Source: JAAKFL01 sp964629645 (GTDB lineage Bacteria; Chlamydiota; Chlamydiia; Chlamydiales; SLFE01). From it: 27,935 nt of DNA. This document shows positions 15,541 through 23,844 of this stretch, piece after piece. Under the pieces are notes generated by a model, which searched no databases, had not been told where the DNA came from, and was given only the letters and a program-made list of their open reading frames with translations. The DNA is taken from assembly GCA_964629645.1 (NCBI GenBank), contig CAZVSU010000029.1, forward strand, positions 1-27,935. Reading direction: 5' to 3'. A program made the translations under genes and the position numbers. Each line of letters begins with the position of its first letter. Position 1 is the stretch's first letter.

Positions 15541-17034
15541 ATGAGACACCTTATCCGCCTGCTTGTCATTAGTTTTGCCGGGCTTCAGCCCCTCCTCCTT
15601 TCTTCTGCCGAAGAAACGAAGGAACAGCCCCCGAAACTTGAGGCAAAAACTGTCGTCACCGAACATCAAATTACGATTCAAGGAAAACCGGTCAAATACA
15701 AAGCGACAGCCGGAACGATGATCCTCAAAGACGACAAAGGGAAGCCCGAAGCAAGCATTTTCTATATCGCCTACACTAAAGATGGCGTTCAAGACCTCGG
15801 CAAGCGTCCTCTCACTTTCTGCTTTAACGGCGGACCCGGTTCCTCTTCTGTTTGGCTCCATCTTGGCCTGCTCGGTCCGAAAAGAGTGGCGATGAGCATG
15901 AATGGGATACCGGAAAGGCCCTATCGCCTTGTGGATAACGAATATTCCCTCCTCGACAAAACCGATTTGATTTTTATCGACCCTGTTTCGACCGGATACA
16001 GCAAAGTCGCCGATGGTGTTGATGAGAAAAAGTTTCACAATGTCGACGATGACATCAGGTCCGTCGCAGAATTTATCCGTCTCTACACCACCACAAACAA
16101 CCGCTGGGCATCGCCGAAGTTTGTCGCGGGTGAAAGCTATGGAACGATTCGAGCGACAGGACTGTCTAACTACCTCTTCGAAAAAAATCGGATGGAACTC
16201 AATGGAATCATGCTGATTTCCTCCGTTCTTGATTTTCAAGCTTACCTAACGTCTGCAGGGAACGACCTTCCCTTCATTACGTTTCTCCCCACTTATAGCG
16301 CGACGGCTTGGTACCACAAAAAATTGGATAAAAGTCTACCATCAGACTTTTTTGCCCTCATAAAAGAAGTCGAAACATTTGCCAGCAATGACTATGCCCT
16401 CGCTCTTTTGAAAGGGAGCAGCATTTCTGAGGGTGAAAAAAAAGCGGTGGCGGAAAGGCTTGCGCGGTTCACCGGCCTTGACATCGACTTAATTTTGCAG
16501 TCCAATCTCAGAATCAAGCCCTTTCAATTCATGAAGGAGCTGCTGAATGACGAAGACCGTATTGTGAGCCGATTCGACGGGCGCATCACGGGGATTGATC
16601 AAGATCCCACGAGCTCGCGTTACGCCTACGATCCCATGATTTCTGCCCTGATGCCGGCATTTACCGCGATGATGAACCAGTACCTTTACGACAACCTCAA
16701 CTGGAAGGTTGAACAGGAATATGAGATCCTCTCGGAAGTGTGGCCTTGGGAGTGGTGCCGGGCGAAAAATCAATTTTTGAATATGAACGAGGATCTGCTT
16801 GAACTGATGACGCAAAATCCCCATTTTCGGGTTTATGTGGGGAGCGGTTTTTTTGACCTGGCCACTCCATTCAGTGCAGCAGATTATACGTTCAATCATC
16901 TCCCGATCGATCCGATACTCCGTGGGAACATCACCATGAAGTACTACGATGCGGGACACATGATGTATATCCATCGCCCCTCGCTTGCGAAAATGAAAAA
17001 AGATCTCGACAGCTTCATCGATGCCGGCCTGTAA
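15541..17034 (+). CDS. secreted serine carboxypeptidase, peptidase family S10
   Basis: The 497-residue protein starts with a Sec signal peptide (LIRLLVISFAGLQPLLLSSA). The mature part has the S10 blocks FCFNGGPGSSSVWLHLG (oxyanion hole) and GESYGTIR with nucleophile Ser199; Asp439 in GSGFFDLATPF and His473 in YYDAGHMMYIH complete the triad. S10 enzymes remove C-terminal residues from peptides, usually at acidic pH. The signal peptide suggests a periplasmic or exported peptide-scavenging role. AAAGGA lies seven bases before the ATG. No odd features beyond its own promoter. Confidence 0.92.
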   Translation: MRHLIRLLVISFAGLQPLLLSSAEETKEQPPKLEAKTVVTEHQITIQGKPVKYKATAGTMILKDDKGKPEASIFYIAYTKDGVQDLGKRPLTFCFNGGPGSSSVWLHLGLLGPKRVAMSMNGIPERPYRLVDNEYSLLDKTDLIFIDPVSTGYSKVADGVDEKKFHNVDDDIRSVAEFIRLYTTTNNRWASPKFVAGESYGTIRATGLSNYLFEKNRMELNGIMLISSVLDFQAYLTSAGNDLPFITFLPTYSATAWYHKKLDKSLPSDFFALIKEVETFASNDYALALLKGSSISEGEKKAVAERLARFTGLDIDLILQSNLRIKPFQFMKELLNDEDRIVSRFDGRITGIDQDPTSSRYAYDPMISALMPAFTAMMNQYLYDNLNWKVEQEYEILSEVWPWEWCRAKNQFLNMNEDLLELMTQNPHFRVYVGSGFFDLATPFSAADYTFNHLPIDPILRGNITMKYYDAGHMMYIHRPSLAKMKKDLDSFIDAGL

Positions 17035-17036
17035 CC

Positions 17037-17065
17037 TTGCATTTTACCGTTTTATTTGGTATCAT
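17037..17065 (+). promoter_or_regulatory. sigma70-type promoter for trmB and the coupled gene
   Basis: TTGCAT (17037-17042) and TATCAT (17060-17065) are 17 bases apart, directly after the peptidase stop codon, with the trmB ATG 27 bases downstream. Confidence 0.5.
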
Positions 17066-17091
17066 CACTCCAATTAAAATCGTGCAACAAT

Positions 17092-17775
17092 ATGAAGCCC
17101 AAAGACTTGAAAGCCCCATTTTCGTGGGGCGAAGAATTCACCACGATCTCCGACCGCGTTTTATTTGCCTTCGAACGATTTGGCGTTGAGCCGACGTTTC
17201 GCTTTCCCGAGTGGAGCGATCCGTCTCTTTTTGGAAATGATAGGCCGGTCAAAATTGAATACTGCAGCGGGACCGGGCAGTGGATCTCCCATCAAGCTAA
17301 AAATGACCCCGAGAGTAACTGGGTCGCTGTGGAAAAACAATTCGACAGGGTGAAAAGAATTTGGTCGAAGCTGAAAAATTTCGATCTCAACAATCTGTTT
17401 TGTGTCTGCGGCGAAGCTCTGAATGTGACCAAGCGCTACTTCGCCGACGAAACAGTTTCCGAAGTGTACATTAATTTTCCCGACCCCTGGCCCAAAAAAC
17501 GACATGCCAAGTATCGCTTGATACAACCCTCCTTTGTCGATCATCTGGAGCGAATTCTCAAAAAAGGGGGAACCGTGACGTTAGTGACCGACGATGAAAG
17601 TTATTCCATAGAAATGATCGAAGCTTTCAACGCCCACCCCGGTTTTACATCGATCTATCCGGAACCCTACTTTCGCACCGATTGGGAGGAATATGGACCC
17701 TCTTTTTTTGACGAACTTTGGAGAAAGAAGGGAAAGACAATCCGCTTTCATCAGTTCAGGAAGGAAAGGATATGA
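17092..17775 (+). CDS. trmB: tRNA (guanine-N7-)-methyltransferase
   Basis: This 227-residue S-adenosylmethionine-dependent enzyme makes m7G46 in tRNA variable loops. The SAM-binding strand is IEYCSGTGQWI, the acidic end of strand 2 is WVAVEKQ, and the family signature NFPDPWPKKRHAKYRL holds the catalytic residues. FRTDWEEYGPSFF near the C-terminus is also conserved. I chose the ATG at 17092 because the promoter at 17037-17065 leaves little room for the longer frame from 17056; no clear ribosome binding site is present. Note Cys in IEYCSGTG where other bacteria usually have EIG-type residues. Its stop overlaps the next start as ATGA. Confidence 0.92.
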   Translation: MKPKDLKAPFSWGEEFTTISDRVLFAFERFGVEPTFRFPEWSDPSLFGNDRPVKIEYCSGTGQWISHQAKNDPESNWVAVEKQFDRVKRIWSKLKNFDLNNLFCVCGEALNVTKRYFADETVSEVYINFPDPWPKKRHAKYRLIQPSFVDHLERILKKGGTVTLVTDDESYSIEMIEAFNAHPGFTSIYPEPYFRTDWEEYGPSFFDELWRKKGKTIRFHQFRKERI

Positions 17776-18665
17776 AAACAGTTTATCTTGACGGGACAGT
17801 CAAAAGTGATCTCAATTGGACAGTACCTGAGCTTTCTCCCGACGATCAGGTGATGTGGGCTCTTGATCTTGGTCTTTTTGACCGTCTTCCATTCCCTCTT
17901 TCTCATGAGTCCCAACTTAAATCGCTCATGCTATCGCTTACTCATTTTGCTGACACTGTTTGGCCTTCTGTTTGCCAAAGCAGCAGGGGAGTGTGCCTTT
18001 ACAGAGGTTCTTTAGACGTTTCAGGGCAGATGTGGAATGACGATCACGAGCAAGGCTTTCTCCGTTGGTGCCGTGAGGTTCACTGCCGATCGGAAGACCC
18101 TTTCATGAGGAAAATATACGCCCGCGATCTCGCGGCCGACTATCTCAACCTGCTCGTCGGGTCTCTTCCCGATGACATTCCGGCTTTTTTGCTTTTTGAT
18201 GCCAGTGACACCCCCGATCCGTTTCATGCGATGTGTCTTCTCGATCCTGAAAGAACCGAGCGATTCCACCGCGCAGTGAAAAATAGCGCGGTGCAAACGC
18301 GCGATCTGATTTGGGATGACGCTCTTTCAGAGCCTCCTGCCGCTTCAGTCGGCGTTTATCTTCCCCATTCAGAAACGTATGAGGAGTGCTCTCAGGAGGC
18401 CTTTCGTCACGCATTGATCGGTCTTGAGCAAATGCAACTCTCTTACCGAATCATCGCTGAAGACCATCTGATTAGAGACTGGGACGGCCTCGATGTCCTT
18501 TTAGTCGACCCCGGTTCTGTCAGCCCTTTTGGCAAGAGAAAAATTATGGGCTTTTCTGCTGCGGGGGGAACCATTGTGACTTTAAATTCTTCAGATCTCG
18601 ATGTCCCCGAGCTCGTCACTTTCGACGATTTCATTCAAAACGCACACTCTTTTCTTGAGACGTAA
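17772..18665 (+). CDS. unknown protein coupled to trmB, with a glutamine-amidotransferase-like C-terminal region
   Basis: The ATG at 17772 overlaps the trmB stop and follows AAAGGA, so this 297-residue protein is translationally coupled to trmB. The N-terminal half contains several Trp/Cys/Asp residues and FLLFDASDTPDPFHAMCLL. From about residue 195 the pattern is strand-helix-strand: VGVYLPHSETYEE, then DGLDVLLVDPGSVSPFGK and GFSAAGGTIVTL, which resembles the beta-galactosidase trimerisation or class I glutamine-amidotransferase fold but without a catalytic Cys-His pair that I can see. No signal peptide. Its last 35 bases overlap the end of the convergent LRR gene. Function unknown. Confidence 0.75.
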   Translation: MKTVYLDGTVKSDLNWTVPELSPDDQVMWALDLGLFDRLPFPLSHESQLKSLMLSLTHFADTVWPSVCQSSRGVCLYRGSLDVSGQMWNDDHEQGFLRWCREVHCRSEDPFMRKIYARDLAADYLNLLVGSLPDDIPAFLLFDASDTPDPFHAMCLLDPERTERFHRAVKNSAVQTRDLIWDDALSEPPAASVGVYLPHSETYEECSQEAFRHALIGLEQMQLSYRIIAEDHLIRDWDGLDVLLVDPGSVSPFGKRKIMGFSAAGGTIVTLNSSDLDVPELVTFDDFIQNAHSFLET

Positions 18666-19893
18666 GGGCAGCATGCCTTGCTTTGATCGTTCGGTTCCGC
18701 CATTTTTTTACACCCGACAAACTCTCGATCTGTGGGCCTTTAGGCTGCGACTTCAATAATAGAGTGTCTAATTGGGGTAAATACTCATCGCGTTTGACTC
18801 GAGATAAATGCTTGATCAGGTCGTGAAAAACGGTTGTGGAATTCACGATCGTAAGAGATTTTAAATTGACACATGTGGTGAGCGCATTGATCAACACTTT
18901 TGGTTCTCTTTCAGATTCGTTTCTCCCGATTTCTAAAGATTTGAGTGTCGACTGGTACCAGAAAAGCGATTGCGCTCCTCCAGAGTCTCCCACGTGAAAA
19001 AGGGATAGTGTTTTCAGCTCTTGGTTTTTGAAAAAATGGGTCAAAATATCTTGATTGACACATTGAACAGAAGAGAGCTTTAGGTGCTTAAGTTTAAGAG
19101 TGCTTAATGCGATAAAACCGAGATCGGTAAAGAGGTTGCCGGCGCCGCTTGTTTCAAGCCGTCTTAAGTTCTCGTTACTGGCAATCGACTTTAAAGCGAA
19201 ATCCGTAAGACCCGTGACAGATTCCAGTTTCGCTGTCTTCAGATCGACCAAATTTGAAAAAGCCCCATCCGAAAGATTAAAGGCTCCTTCTAAAATGAGG
19301 CTCTCAAGACTTCCGGGAAACACGATTGCGGGCAGATGAACCTTTTTTCTTGTGTGGAGTTTTAAACGCGCTAAACGGCGAAAGTCGCTGAGAAGAGACA
19401 GTCCTTTTGAGTTCACTTTCGAAAGATTGGTCACAGTGAGATCAATGATTTGATGGCTTAAGACACCAAACCCTTCTTTTTTAACCCACTCTTCTCTGAT
19501 GTCTTTGCAAGAGACAGTCAAAGTCTTAAGGTATTGAAACGTGATCAGAGTATTCAATTCTGCGCTGCAACCTTTGGGCAGCGTTAAAGAAAATGAAACC
19601 AGGTTTGGAAAAAGACGGTAGTAGTTGAGAAGATCTTTGTGAAGGCTGTAAGACTTTAGGGGATCGCTTTTTGTCTTAGGATTCAGATGAAACTCGAGTT
19701 CTGTCACCTGATCTCCAATCTTTTGGAGCGTTTTGGGCTTAGAGGTTTGAAAACCATGGAGCGAACACGTCCTCGAGGTCATCGTATTTTGACAGAGGCA
19801 TTCTCTTTTGTTCACAAGCTCTTGTGCCTGGCGATTGACCTCTTCGCGTCCAAGAACGGGCTGATGATCTGAGATGCTTAATAATGGATCCAT
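18631..19893 (-). CDS. leucine-rich-repeat protein, candidate effector
   Basis: About residues 90-400 of this 420-residue protein consist of irregular leucine-rich repeats of the ribonuclease-inhibitor/cysteine-containing type, such as LESLILEGAFNLSDGAF, LKHLKLSSVQCVNQDIL and LKTLSLFHVGDSGGA. The N-terminus is polar with several Cys and no signal peptide; the C-terminus is basic. Such LRR proteins in intracellular bacteria often bind host proteins, but that is inference. Start at ATG 19893, with GGAGG six to ten bases before it and a near-consensus promoter at 19928-19956 that excludes the longer frame from 19956. The 3' end overlaps the neighbouring convergent gene by 35 bases. Confidence 0.82.
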   Translation of the reverse strand: MDPLLSISDHQPVLGREEVNRQAQELVNKRECLCQNTMTSRTCSLHGFQTSKPKTLQKIGDQVTELEFHLNPKTKSDPLKSYSLHKDLLNYYRLFPNLVSFSLTLPKGCSAELNTLITFQYLKTLTVSCKDIREEWVKKEGFGVLSHQIIDLTVTNLSKVNSKGLSLLSDFRRLARLKLHTRKKVHLPAIVFPGSLESLILEGAFNLSDGAFSNLVDLKTAKLESVTGLTDFALKSIASNENLRRLETSGAGNLFTDLGFIALSTLKLKHLKLSSVQCVNQDILTHFFKNQELKTLSLFHVGDSGGAQSLFWYQSTLKSLEIGRNESEREPKVLINALTTCVNLKSLTIVNSTTVFHDLIKHLSRVKRDEYLPQLDTLLLKSQPKGPQIESLSGVKKWRNRTIKARHAALTSQEKSVRFE

Positions 19894-19927
19894 ATCCGCC
19901 TCCGGCGTCCGTTTATGAAAAGCACTC

Positions 19928-19956
19928 AATGTAAGCGTTTTGTTAAATCGTGTCAA
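19928..19956 (-). promoter_or_regulatory. strong sigma70-type promoter for the LRR gene
   Basis: On the minus strand TTGACA (19956-19951, perfect) and TACATT (19933-19928) are 17 bases apart. The predicted transcript start near 19921 gives a leader of about 28 bases to the ATG at 19893. Confidence 0.6.
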
Positions 19957-20006
19957 CGGAGCAGAAATTTCAAAAACAATTCCAGTTGAATGGGATAAGC
20001 TTTTTC

Positions 20007-20035
20007 TTGTCTTTTCTTAGGGCTCCGGGCATCAT
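20007..20035 (+). promoter_or_regulatory. weak candidate promoter for pgi
   Basis: TTGTCT (20007-20012) and CATCAT (20030-20035) are 17 bases apart in the divergent spacer between the LRR gene and pgi, 37 bases before the pgi ATG. The -10 box has two mismatches. Confidence 0.3.
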
Positions 20036-20072
20036 TCCGGTTATGGGAACCAACAAGGAGAAAGGGGGCCGT

Positions 20073-21689
20073 ATGACCACCACATCAACGTCAGCGAAAA
20101 GCCGGCTGGCATTCACGAACTTCAAAGCGACAGAAAGACTTCGCACTCTTGCTCAAAACCCATTCGATTTGACAAAACCCGGGAACTTATCTCCCGAAAG
20201 AATCGATCAATACAGACAAACCGCCTGTGGGTACAAATTGATGTATGCCACAGATAGGGTCACGGACGAAGTGATCGGTGAGCTTTGCCGCCTGGCAAAA
20301 GAAGCAGAAGCTGTCGAGAAAATGAAGGCGATGCAGTCGGGATCAGTGCTCAACAAGATTGAAGGCTATCCCAGTGAGGAGCGTTCGGTTTTGCATACGG
20401 CGATGCGTGATTTTTTCGAGTCTCCCCACACATCAAGAGTGGCTAAGGAGGCGACCGAAGCCGAAAAAGTTGAGCTCGACAAGCTGAAAGATTTTCTCAA
20501 AACAATTGATCGAGACAACCGTTTTACCGATATGGTGATGATCGGCATTGGCGGGTCTAACCTAGGTCCGGAAGCGGCCACCCGAGCGCTCAAATATCTT
20601 GAAAAGCCCGGAAGGCAGGCCCATTTTATCGCCAACGTCGATCCCGATGAAAGCATCCGCGCTTTAAAAGATCTCGATTTGAGCAAAACCCTTGTTCTCG
20701 TCGTTTCAAAGTCGGGATCAACCTTAGAAACAGCGACGAACTATCAGTTTGTTGCCGAGCGATTTAAGAATGCCGGCTTAAATCCTAAAGACCACTTTGT
20801 CGCGATCACGGGAAAGGGGAGTCCGCTCGATGACAAAAGCCAGTTTCTCGAGTGCTTCTACAGTTGGGACTTTATCGGGGGACGATACTGCACCTCTGCT
20901 ATTTACGGTGCTGTCGTCATGTCGTTCACCCTTGGGTTCGATACGTTTTGGGAGTTCTTGAAGGGGGCGAGTGCCATGGATAAAGTGGCGCTTGAATCGG
21001 ATCCTCAGCAAAATTTGCCCTTGATGCTGGCCCTTCTTGGCATTTGGAATCACAATTTTCTCGGGTATCAAACGCTTGCGATTATTTCCTATTGCAGCGC
21101 CCTTGCCCGTTTTCCCGCCCACATTCAGCAAGTTGAGATGGAATCGAACGGAAAGCATATCGACCGCCACGGCACCAGGGTCGACTTCGACACCGGCATG
21201 ATTGTTTGGGGAGAGCCGGGAACCAATGCCCAGCACTCTTTTTATCAATTGATCCATCAGGGAACGCCCATCATACCCCTCGACTTTATTGGATTCCGCG
21301 AGCCCCAATTTGGTGACGACAGCGTGATCAACGGCACAACGAACCAAGAAAAATTGCTGGGCAATATGTTCGCACAATCCATTGCGCTCGCCACAGGAAA
21401 ACAAGACGACAACCCCAATAAGCAATTTGAGGGAAACCGTCCCTCCAGAATTATTTTAGGCGAAAAACTGACCCCCTTCGCGCTTGGAGCTCTCTATTCT
21501 CTTTACGAAAATAGAGTGGCCTTTGAAGGATTTATTTGGGATGTTAACTCCTTTGACCAAGAGGGGGTGCAGCTCGGGAAGAAGCTTGCGAATAAGGTCA
21601 TCGGCAGTTTCAAAACCCTTCGAGACAGTGGAAAAGTCGAAGGGGACTTCCCTCTTGGCGACGCCTTTATTCGCCACCTCGATTTCTAG
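20073..21689 (+). CDS. pgi: glucose-6-phosphate isomerase
   Basis: The 538-residue enzyme interconverts glucose 6-phosphate and fructose 6-phosphate in glycolysis. Phosphate-binding and active-site blocks are MIGIGGSNLGPEA, VVSKSGSTLETATNY, FIGGRYCTSAIYG, MESNGKHIDRHG with catalytic Glu, and FIWDVNSFDQEGVQLGK with the catalytic Lys at the end. GGRYCTSA departs from the more common GGRYS(V/L)WSA. I chose the ATG at 20073, preceded by AAGGGGG, rather than the GTG at 19950, whose translation adds a segment unlike the family and overlaps the divergent promoter. The likely length fits the chlamydial enzyme. Confidence 0.95.
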   Translation: MTTTSTSAKSRLAFTNFKATERLRTLAQNPFDLTKPGNLSPERIDQYRQTACGYKLMYATDRVTDEVIGELCRLAKEAEAVEKMKAMQSGSVLNKIEGYPSEERSVLHTAMRDFFESPHTSRVAKEATEAEKVELDKLKDFLKTIDRDNRFTDMVMIGIGGSNLGPEAATRALKYLEKPGRQAHFIANVDPDESIRALKDLDLSKTLVLVVSKSGSTLETATNYQFVAERFKNAGLNPKDHFVAITGKGSPLDDKSQFLECFYSWDFIGGRYCTSAIYGAVVMSFTLGFDTFWEFLKGASAMDKVALESDPQQNLPLMLALLGIWNHNFLGYQTLAIISYCSALARFPAHIQQVEMESNGKHIDRHGTRVDFDTGMIVWGEPGTNAQHSFYQLIHQGTPIIPLDFIGFREPQFGDDSVINGTTNQEKLLGNMFAQSIALATGKQDDNPNKQFEGNRPSRIILGEKLTPFALGALYSLYENRVAFEGFIWDVNSFDQEGVQLGKKLANKVIGSFKTLRDSGKVEGDFPLGDAFIRHLDF

Positions 21690-21704
21690 AAAATAATGTG
21701 TTTT

Positions 21705-21730
21705 CCTGCTATGCTTTGAAGCATGGCAGG
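21705..21730 (+). promoter_or_regulatory. hairpin over the start codon of the gene after pgi
   Basis: CCTGC, T and ATGC (21705-21714) pair with GCAT, G and GCAGG (21721-21730) around the loop TTTGAA: nine Watson-Crick pairs and one U-G. The ATG at 21723-21725 lies in the 3' arm. No U run follows, so it is not a standard terminator for pgi; an effect on initiation is the simplest reading. Confidence 0.5.
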
Positions 21731-22241
21731 AAACCCATTGCACAAACCGGTGATCCCAAGAAGAAGCCGTTCATGCTGTCGCACCAAAAAAAAGTTTGAT
21801 GCCGGCGACGACTACATTTCCTTGATTTTGGAAGGAGATGGGGATGGAACGTACACGCGGGACGACATACTCTTGGCTCACTGGAATGCCAATCAAGAGC
21901 CCGAGCTCCTCGAGCAGGCGTGCAGCAGCTGGAAAGCCAAAATTCCCGCCGGGACCGAAACAGTTAAAGAGCCGGAAGAGCTGATCGACCGCGCTTTTGA
22001 GCTGTTTTATGAAGCTCTGGACAAAGCCGATGCCCTAAGGGCCTTTGTGTTGGCTCTTTTCCTCGCGCGGAAAAAAGCGCTTCTTTTTAGGCAGGAGCTT
22101 GTCGACGGCGAAAGAGTCGCCTACGTCTACGAGGTCGCAGAAACTGAAGAGGCTCTTTGCGTCGATGTCATTAAGCCCTCCCAGCAGCAGATAGAAGAGA
22201 TTCAAGATGAGCTCAGTCGTGAAATCGGCCTTTTGTCCTAG
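21723..22241 (+). CDS. conserved hypothetical protein with N-terminal Cys pair
   Basis: The 172-residue protein reads RSRSCCRTKKKFDAGDDYISLILEG near its start, in which the Cys pair and the 'F..G..Y.S...E' spacing resemble a group of uncharacterised proteins I associate with Planctomycetes and relatives, where a Cys motif precedes FVRRDY..W. The middle is helical (FYEALDKADALRAFVLALFLARKKALLF) and the tail ends QIEEIQDELSREI. No ribosome binding site is clear and the start is inside a hairpin. It overlaps yacG by 35 bases. Function is unknown; the neighbours yacG and xerD hint at a DNA-linked operon but prove nothing. Confidence 0.72.
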   Translation: MAGNPLHKPVIPRRSRSCCRTKKKFDAGDDYISLILEGDGDGTYTRDDILLAHWNANQEPELLEQACSSWKAKIPAGTETVKEPEELIDRAFELFYEALDKADALRAFVLALFLARKKALLFRQELVDGERVAYVYEVAETEEALCVDVIKPSQQQIEEIQDELSREIGLLS

Positions 22242-22431
22242 ATGCCAAACAGACGTGAAAGGGGATTCCAAACATTGGCCCTTTTGCTCTGAAATTTGCC
22301 AGAATAGCGACCTCTACCACTGGCTTTCCGAGGATTACTCAATCTCTCGCGATCTCAATGAAGATGAACTCGGCGAGTGGTTCAGAATTCGGGGCGAACA
22401 ACTCAACCCCTACGATCCCGATGCCTTTTGA
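22207..22431 (+). CDS. yacG: YacG-type zinc-binding protein (DNA gyrase inhibitor family)
   Basis: The 74-residue protein has the YacG zinc site: CPRC (10-13) and CSEIC (27-31) with FCSEICQNSDLYHWLSEDY, the last part being the family hallmark (CS..C...DL..W....Y.I). E. coli YacG binds GyrB and inhibits gyrase. It is somewhat longer at both ends than the E. coli protein. The ATG at 22207 is inside the previous gene and its end overlaps the xerD start by 11 bases, so the three genes are translationally linked. Confidence 0.85.
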   Translation: MSSVVKSAFCPRCQTDVKGDSKHWPFCSEICQNSDLYHWLSEDYSISRDLNEDELGEWFRIRGEQLNPYDPDAF

Positions 22432-23314
22432 GGTTCTTAAAGATTTTTTTCTCTATTTGACCGCCGAAAGGGGGCTGTCTCTCAACACGATCAAAGCTTA
22501 CGAAAATGACCTCAATCGTTTCGTCGCGCACATCAAATCCGAAGGGGTTTCCCAATTGACAGACGTGACCGAGGAGACAATCATAAGCTTTCTTTCCTTC
22601 CTCAAAACGCAAAATTATGCCGAGACCTCCATCACGCGCGCACTGATTGCCGTCAAGGTTTTGTTCCGCTATTTAAAAAAAGAAAAGGTCATCGAAAAAA
22701 ATGTGGCCCTCTATCTTGAAAGCCCGCGTCTTTGGCAAGTGCTCCCCGCCGTCTTGAGCGCAAACGAGGTGGAGCGTCTTCTCTCTCAGCCCGATCAGGA
22801 TACAGAGGAGGGGATTCGGGATCATGCCATTTTAGAAATATTATATGCGTGCGGATTGAGAGTGTCGGAGCTTTGCGGATTGAAATTATACGATGTCGAT
22901 GACGATTTTGTCAGGGTCCGGGGAAAGGGGGGCAAAGAACGGACAGTGCCGATCGGCACTAAAGCGTTGGAGGCGGTCGATCGCTATCTGACAAGATGCC
23001 GCCCCGATATGGGAGAAGATTCTGGACAGCCGCTCTTTGCAGGTTTAAAGGGAAAGCCGGTCCACCGCGTTGCCGTGTGGAGTATGGTGAAGCGCTATGC
23101 TAAACAAGCGGGTATCAAGAAAAATATTTCGCCTCACACTCTGCGCCATTCATTCGCCACACATCTTCTCGATAATGGAGCAGACCTAAGGGTGATCCAA
23201 GAGCTTCTCGGCCACGGCGCGATCAGCAGCACAGACCGCTACACCCATGTTAGTCGGAAACATCTTCAGACGTCATTTCACCAGTTTCATCCCCGCTCCG
23301 GGGAAAGAACGTAG
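22421..23314 (+). CDS. xerD: XerD-like tyrosine recombinase
   Basis: The 297-residue protein has a SAM-like core-binding domain (FFLYLTAERGLSLNTIKAYENDL) and a catalytic domain with Arg in CGLRVSELCGL, HTLRHSFATHLLDNGADLR, LLGH and Tyr274 in TDRYTHV: the full R-H-R-H-Y set. The ending HQFHPR matches XerD (HQQHHPR) better than XerC. Together with XerC it would resolve chromosome dimers at dif during division. The ATG at 22421 gives a normal XerD length; the frame extends to 22358 but would overlap yacG further. The last 65 bases overlap the convergent membrane-protein gene. Confidence 0.85.
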   Translation: MPFEVLKDFFLYLTAERGLSLNTIKAYENDLNRFVAHIKSEGVSQLTDVTEETIISFLSFLKTQNYAETSITRALIAVKVLFRYLKKEKVIEKNVALYLESPRLWQVLPAVLSANEVERLLSQPDQDTEEGIRDHAILEILYACGLRVSELCGLKLYDVDDDFVRVRGKGGKERTVPIGTKALEAVDRYLTRCRPDMGEDSGQPLFAGLKGKPVHRVAVWSMVKRYAKQAGIKKNISPHTLRHSFATHLLDNGADLRVIQELLGHGAISSTDRYTHVSRKHLQTSFHQFHPRSGERT

Positions 23315-23771
23315 TCACGTATCCTTCGACACGCAAAAACCACGGCACCAGCGTTGGGTCGATTGGAGTCGAGAAGTAATGTTTGGTCCCGTCGGAGTTT
23401 CGCGTGGCATGGAAAGCGACATAACTACCGATAAAAATGGGCAGCTCGAGATAGATCCACGGCCATGACGCAAACGCCAAGATGCCAAAGGCGATTTTGG
23501 CAATGAAATGGACATTCCAATACATTCTGATTCTTTCGTGTATGGTATAGCGGACCGATTCCGAAAGTGTCACTCCGATTAAGAAGGCGACAAACGTATA
23601 TTGCGGTCTCAAAAGAAAAGAACCGACACCGGCAAGAAGAATGAACGCATTCCCGGCGACGGCGGCTACTTTGCGCCATGATTCCTGGCTATGATCAAAC
23701 TTCGGGGAAAATCTGAATGCTAAAAAGTCAGCGAACGGGTGGGGGCGGGCGCTGGGTCGTGTTTCAGTCAT
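23250..23771 (-). CDS. hypothetical membrane protein, 173 aa
   Basis: Two paired hydrophobic regions are visible: VAAVAGNAFILLAGVGSFLL with TFVAFLIGVTL (about 35-70), and FIAKIAFGILAF with WIYLELPIFIGSYVAF (about 88-120). Paired spans separated by a few residues are the bilobed pattern of chlamydial inclusion-membrane proteins, but ordinary membrane proteins show it too. The N-terminus is polar with no signal peptide. GGAG lies five bases before the ATG. The C-terminus (about 22 residues) is encoded antisense to the end of xerD. No family recognised. Confidence 0.65.
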   Translation of the reverse strand: MTETRPSARPHPFADFLAFRFSPKFDHSQESWRKVAAVAGNAFILLAGVGSFLLRPQYTFVAFLIGVTLSESVRYTIHERIRMYWNVHFIAKIAFGILAFASWPWIYLELPIFIGSYVAFHATRNSDGTKHYFSTPIDPTLVPWFLRVEGYVTTFFPRSGDETGEMTSEDVSD

Positions 23772-23844
23772 AACGTCTCCAATGATATTATTATCAATTA
23801 CTTAAGCAAGGGACAATGATAACAGAAACAACAATAATAAGGTA

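Noticed and set aside
19950..20072. Extended N-terminus for pgi from GTG 19950
   Set aside because: The extra 41 residues are unlike the family and cover the divergent promoter region; the ATG at 20073 has a good ribosome binding site.
21146..21154. GAATCGAAC, matching part of the tmRNA T arm, as a possible second attachment site
   Set aside because: Only nine bases, inside the conserved pgi coding sequence; chance similarity.
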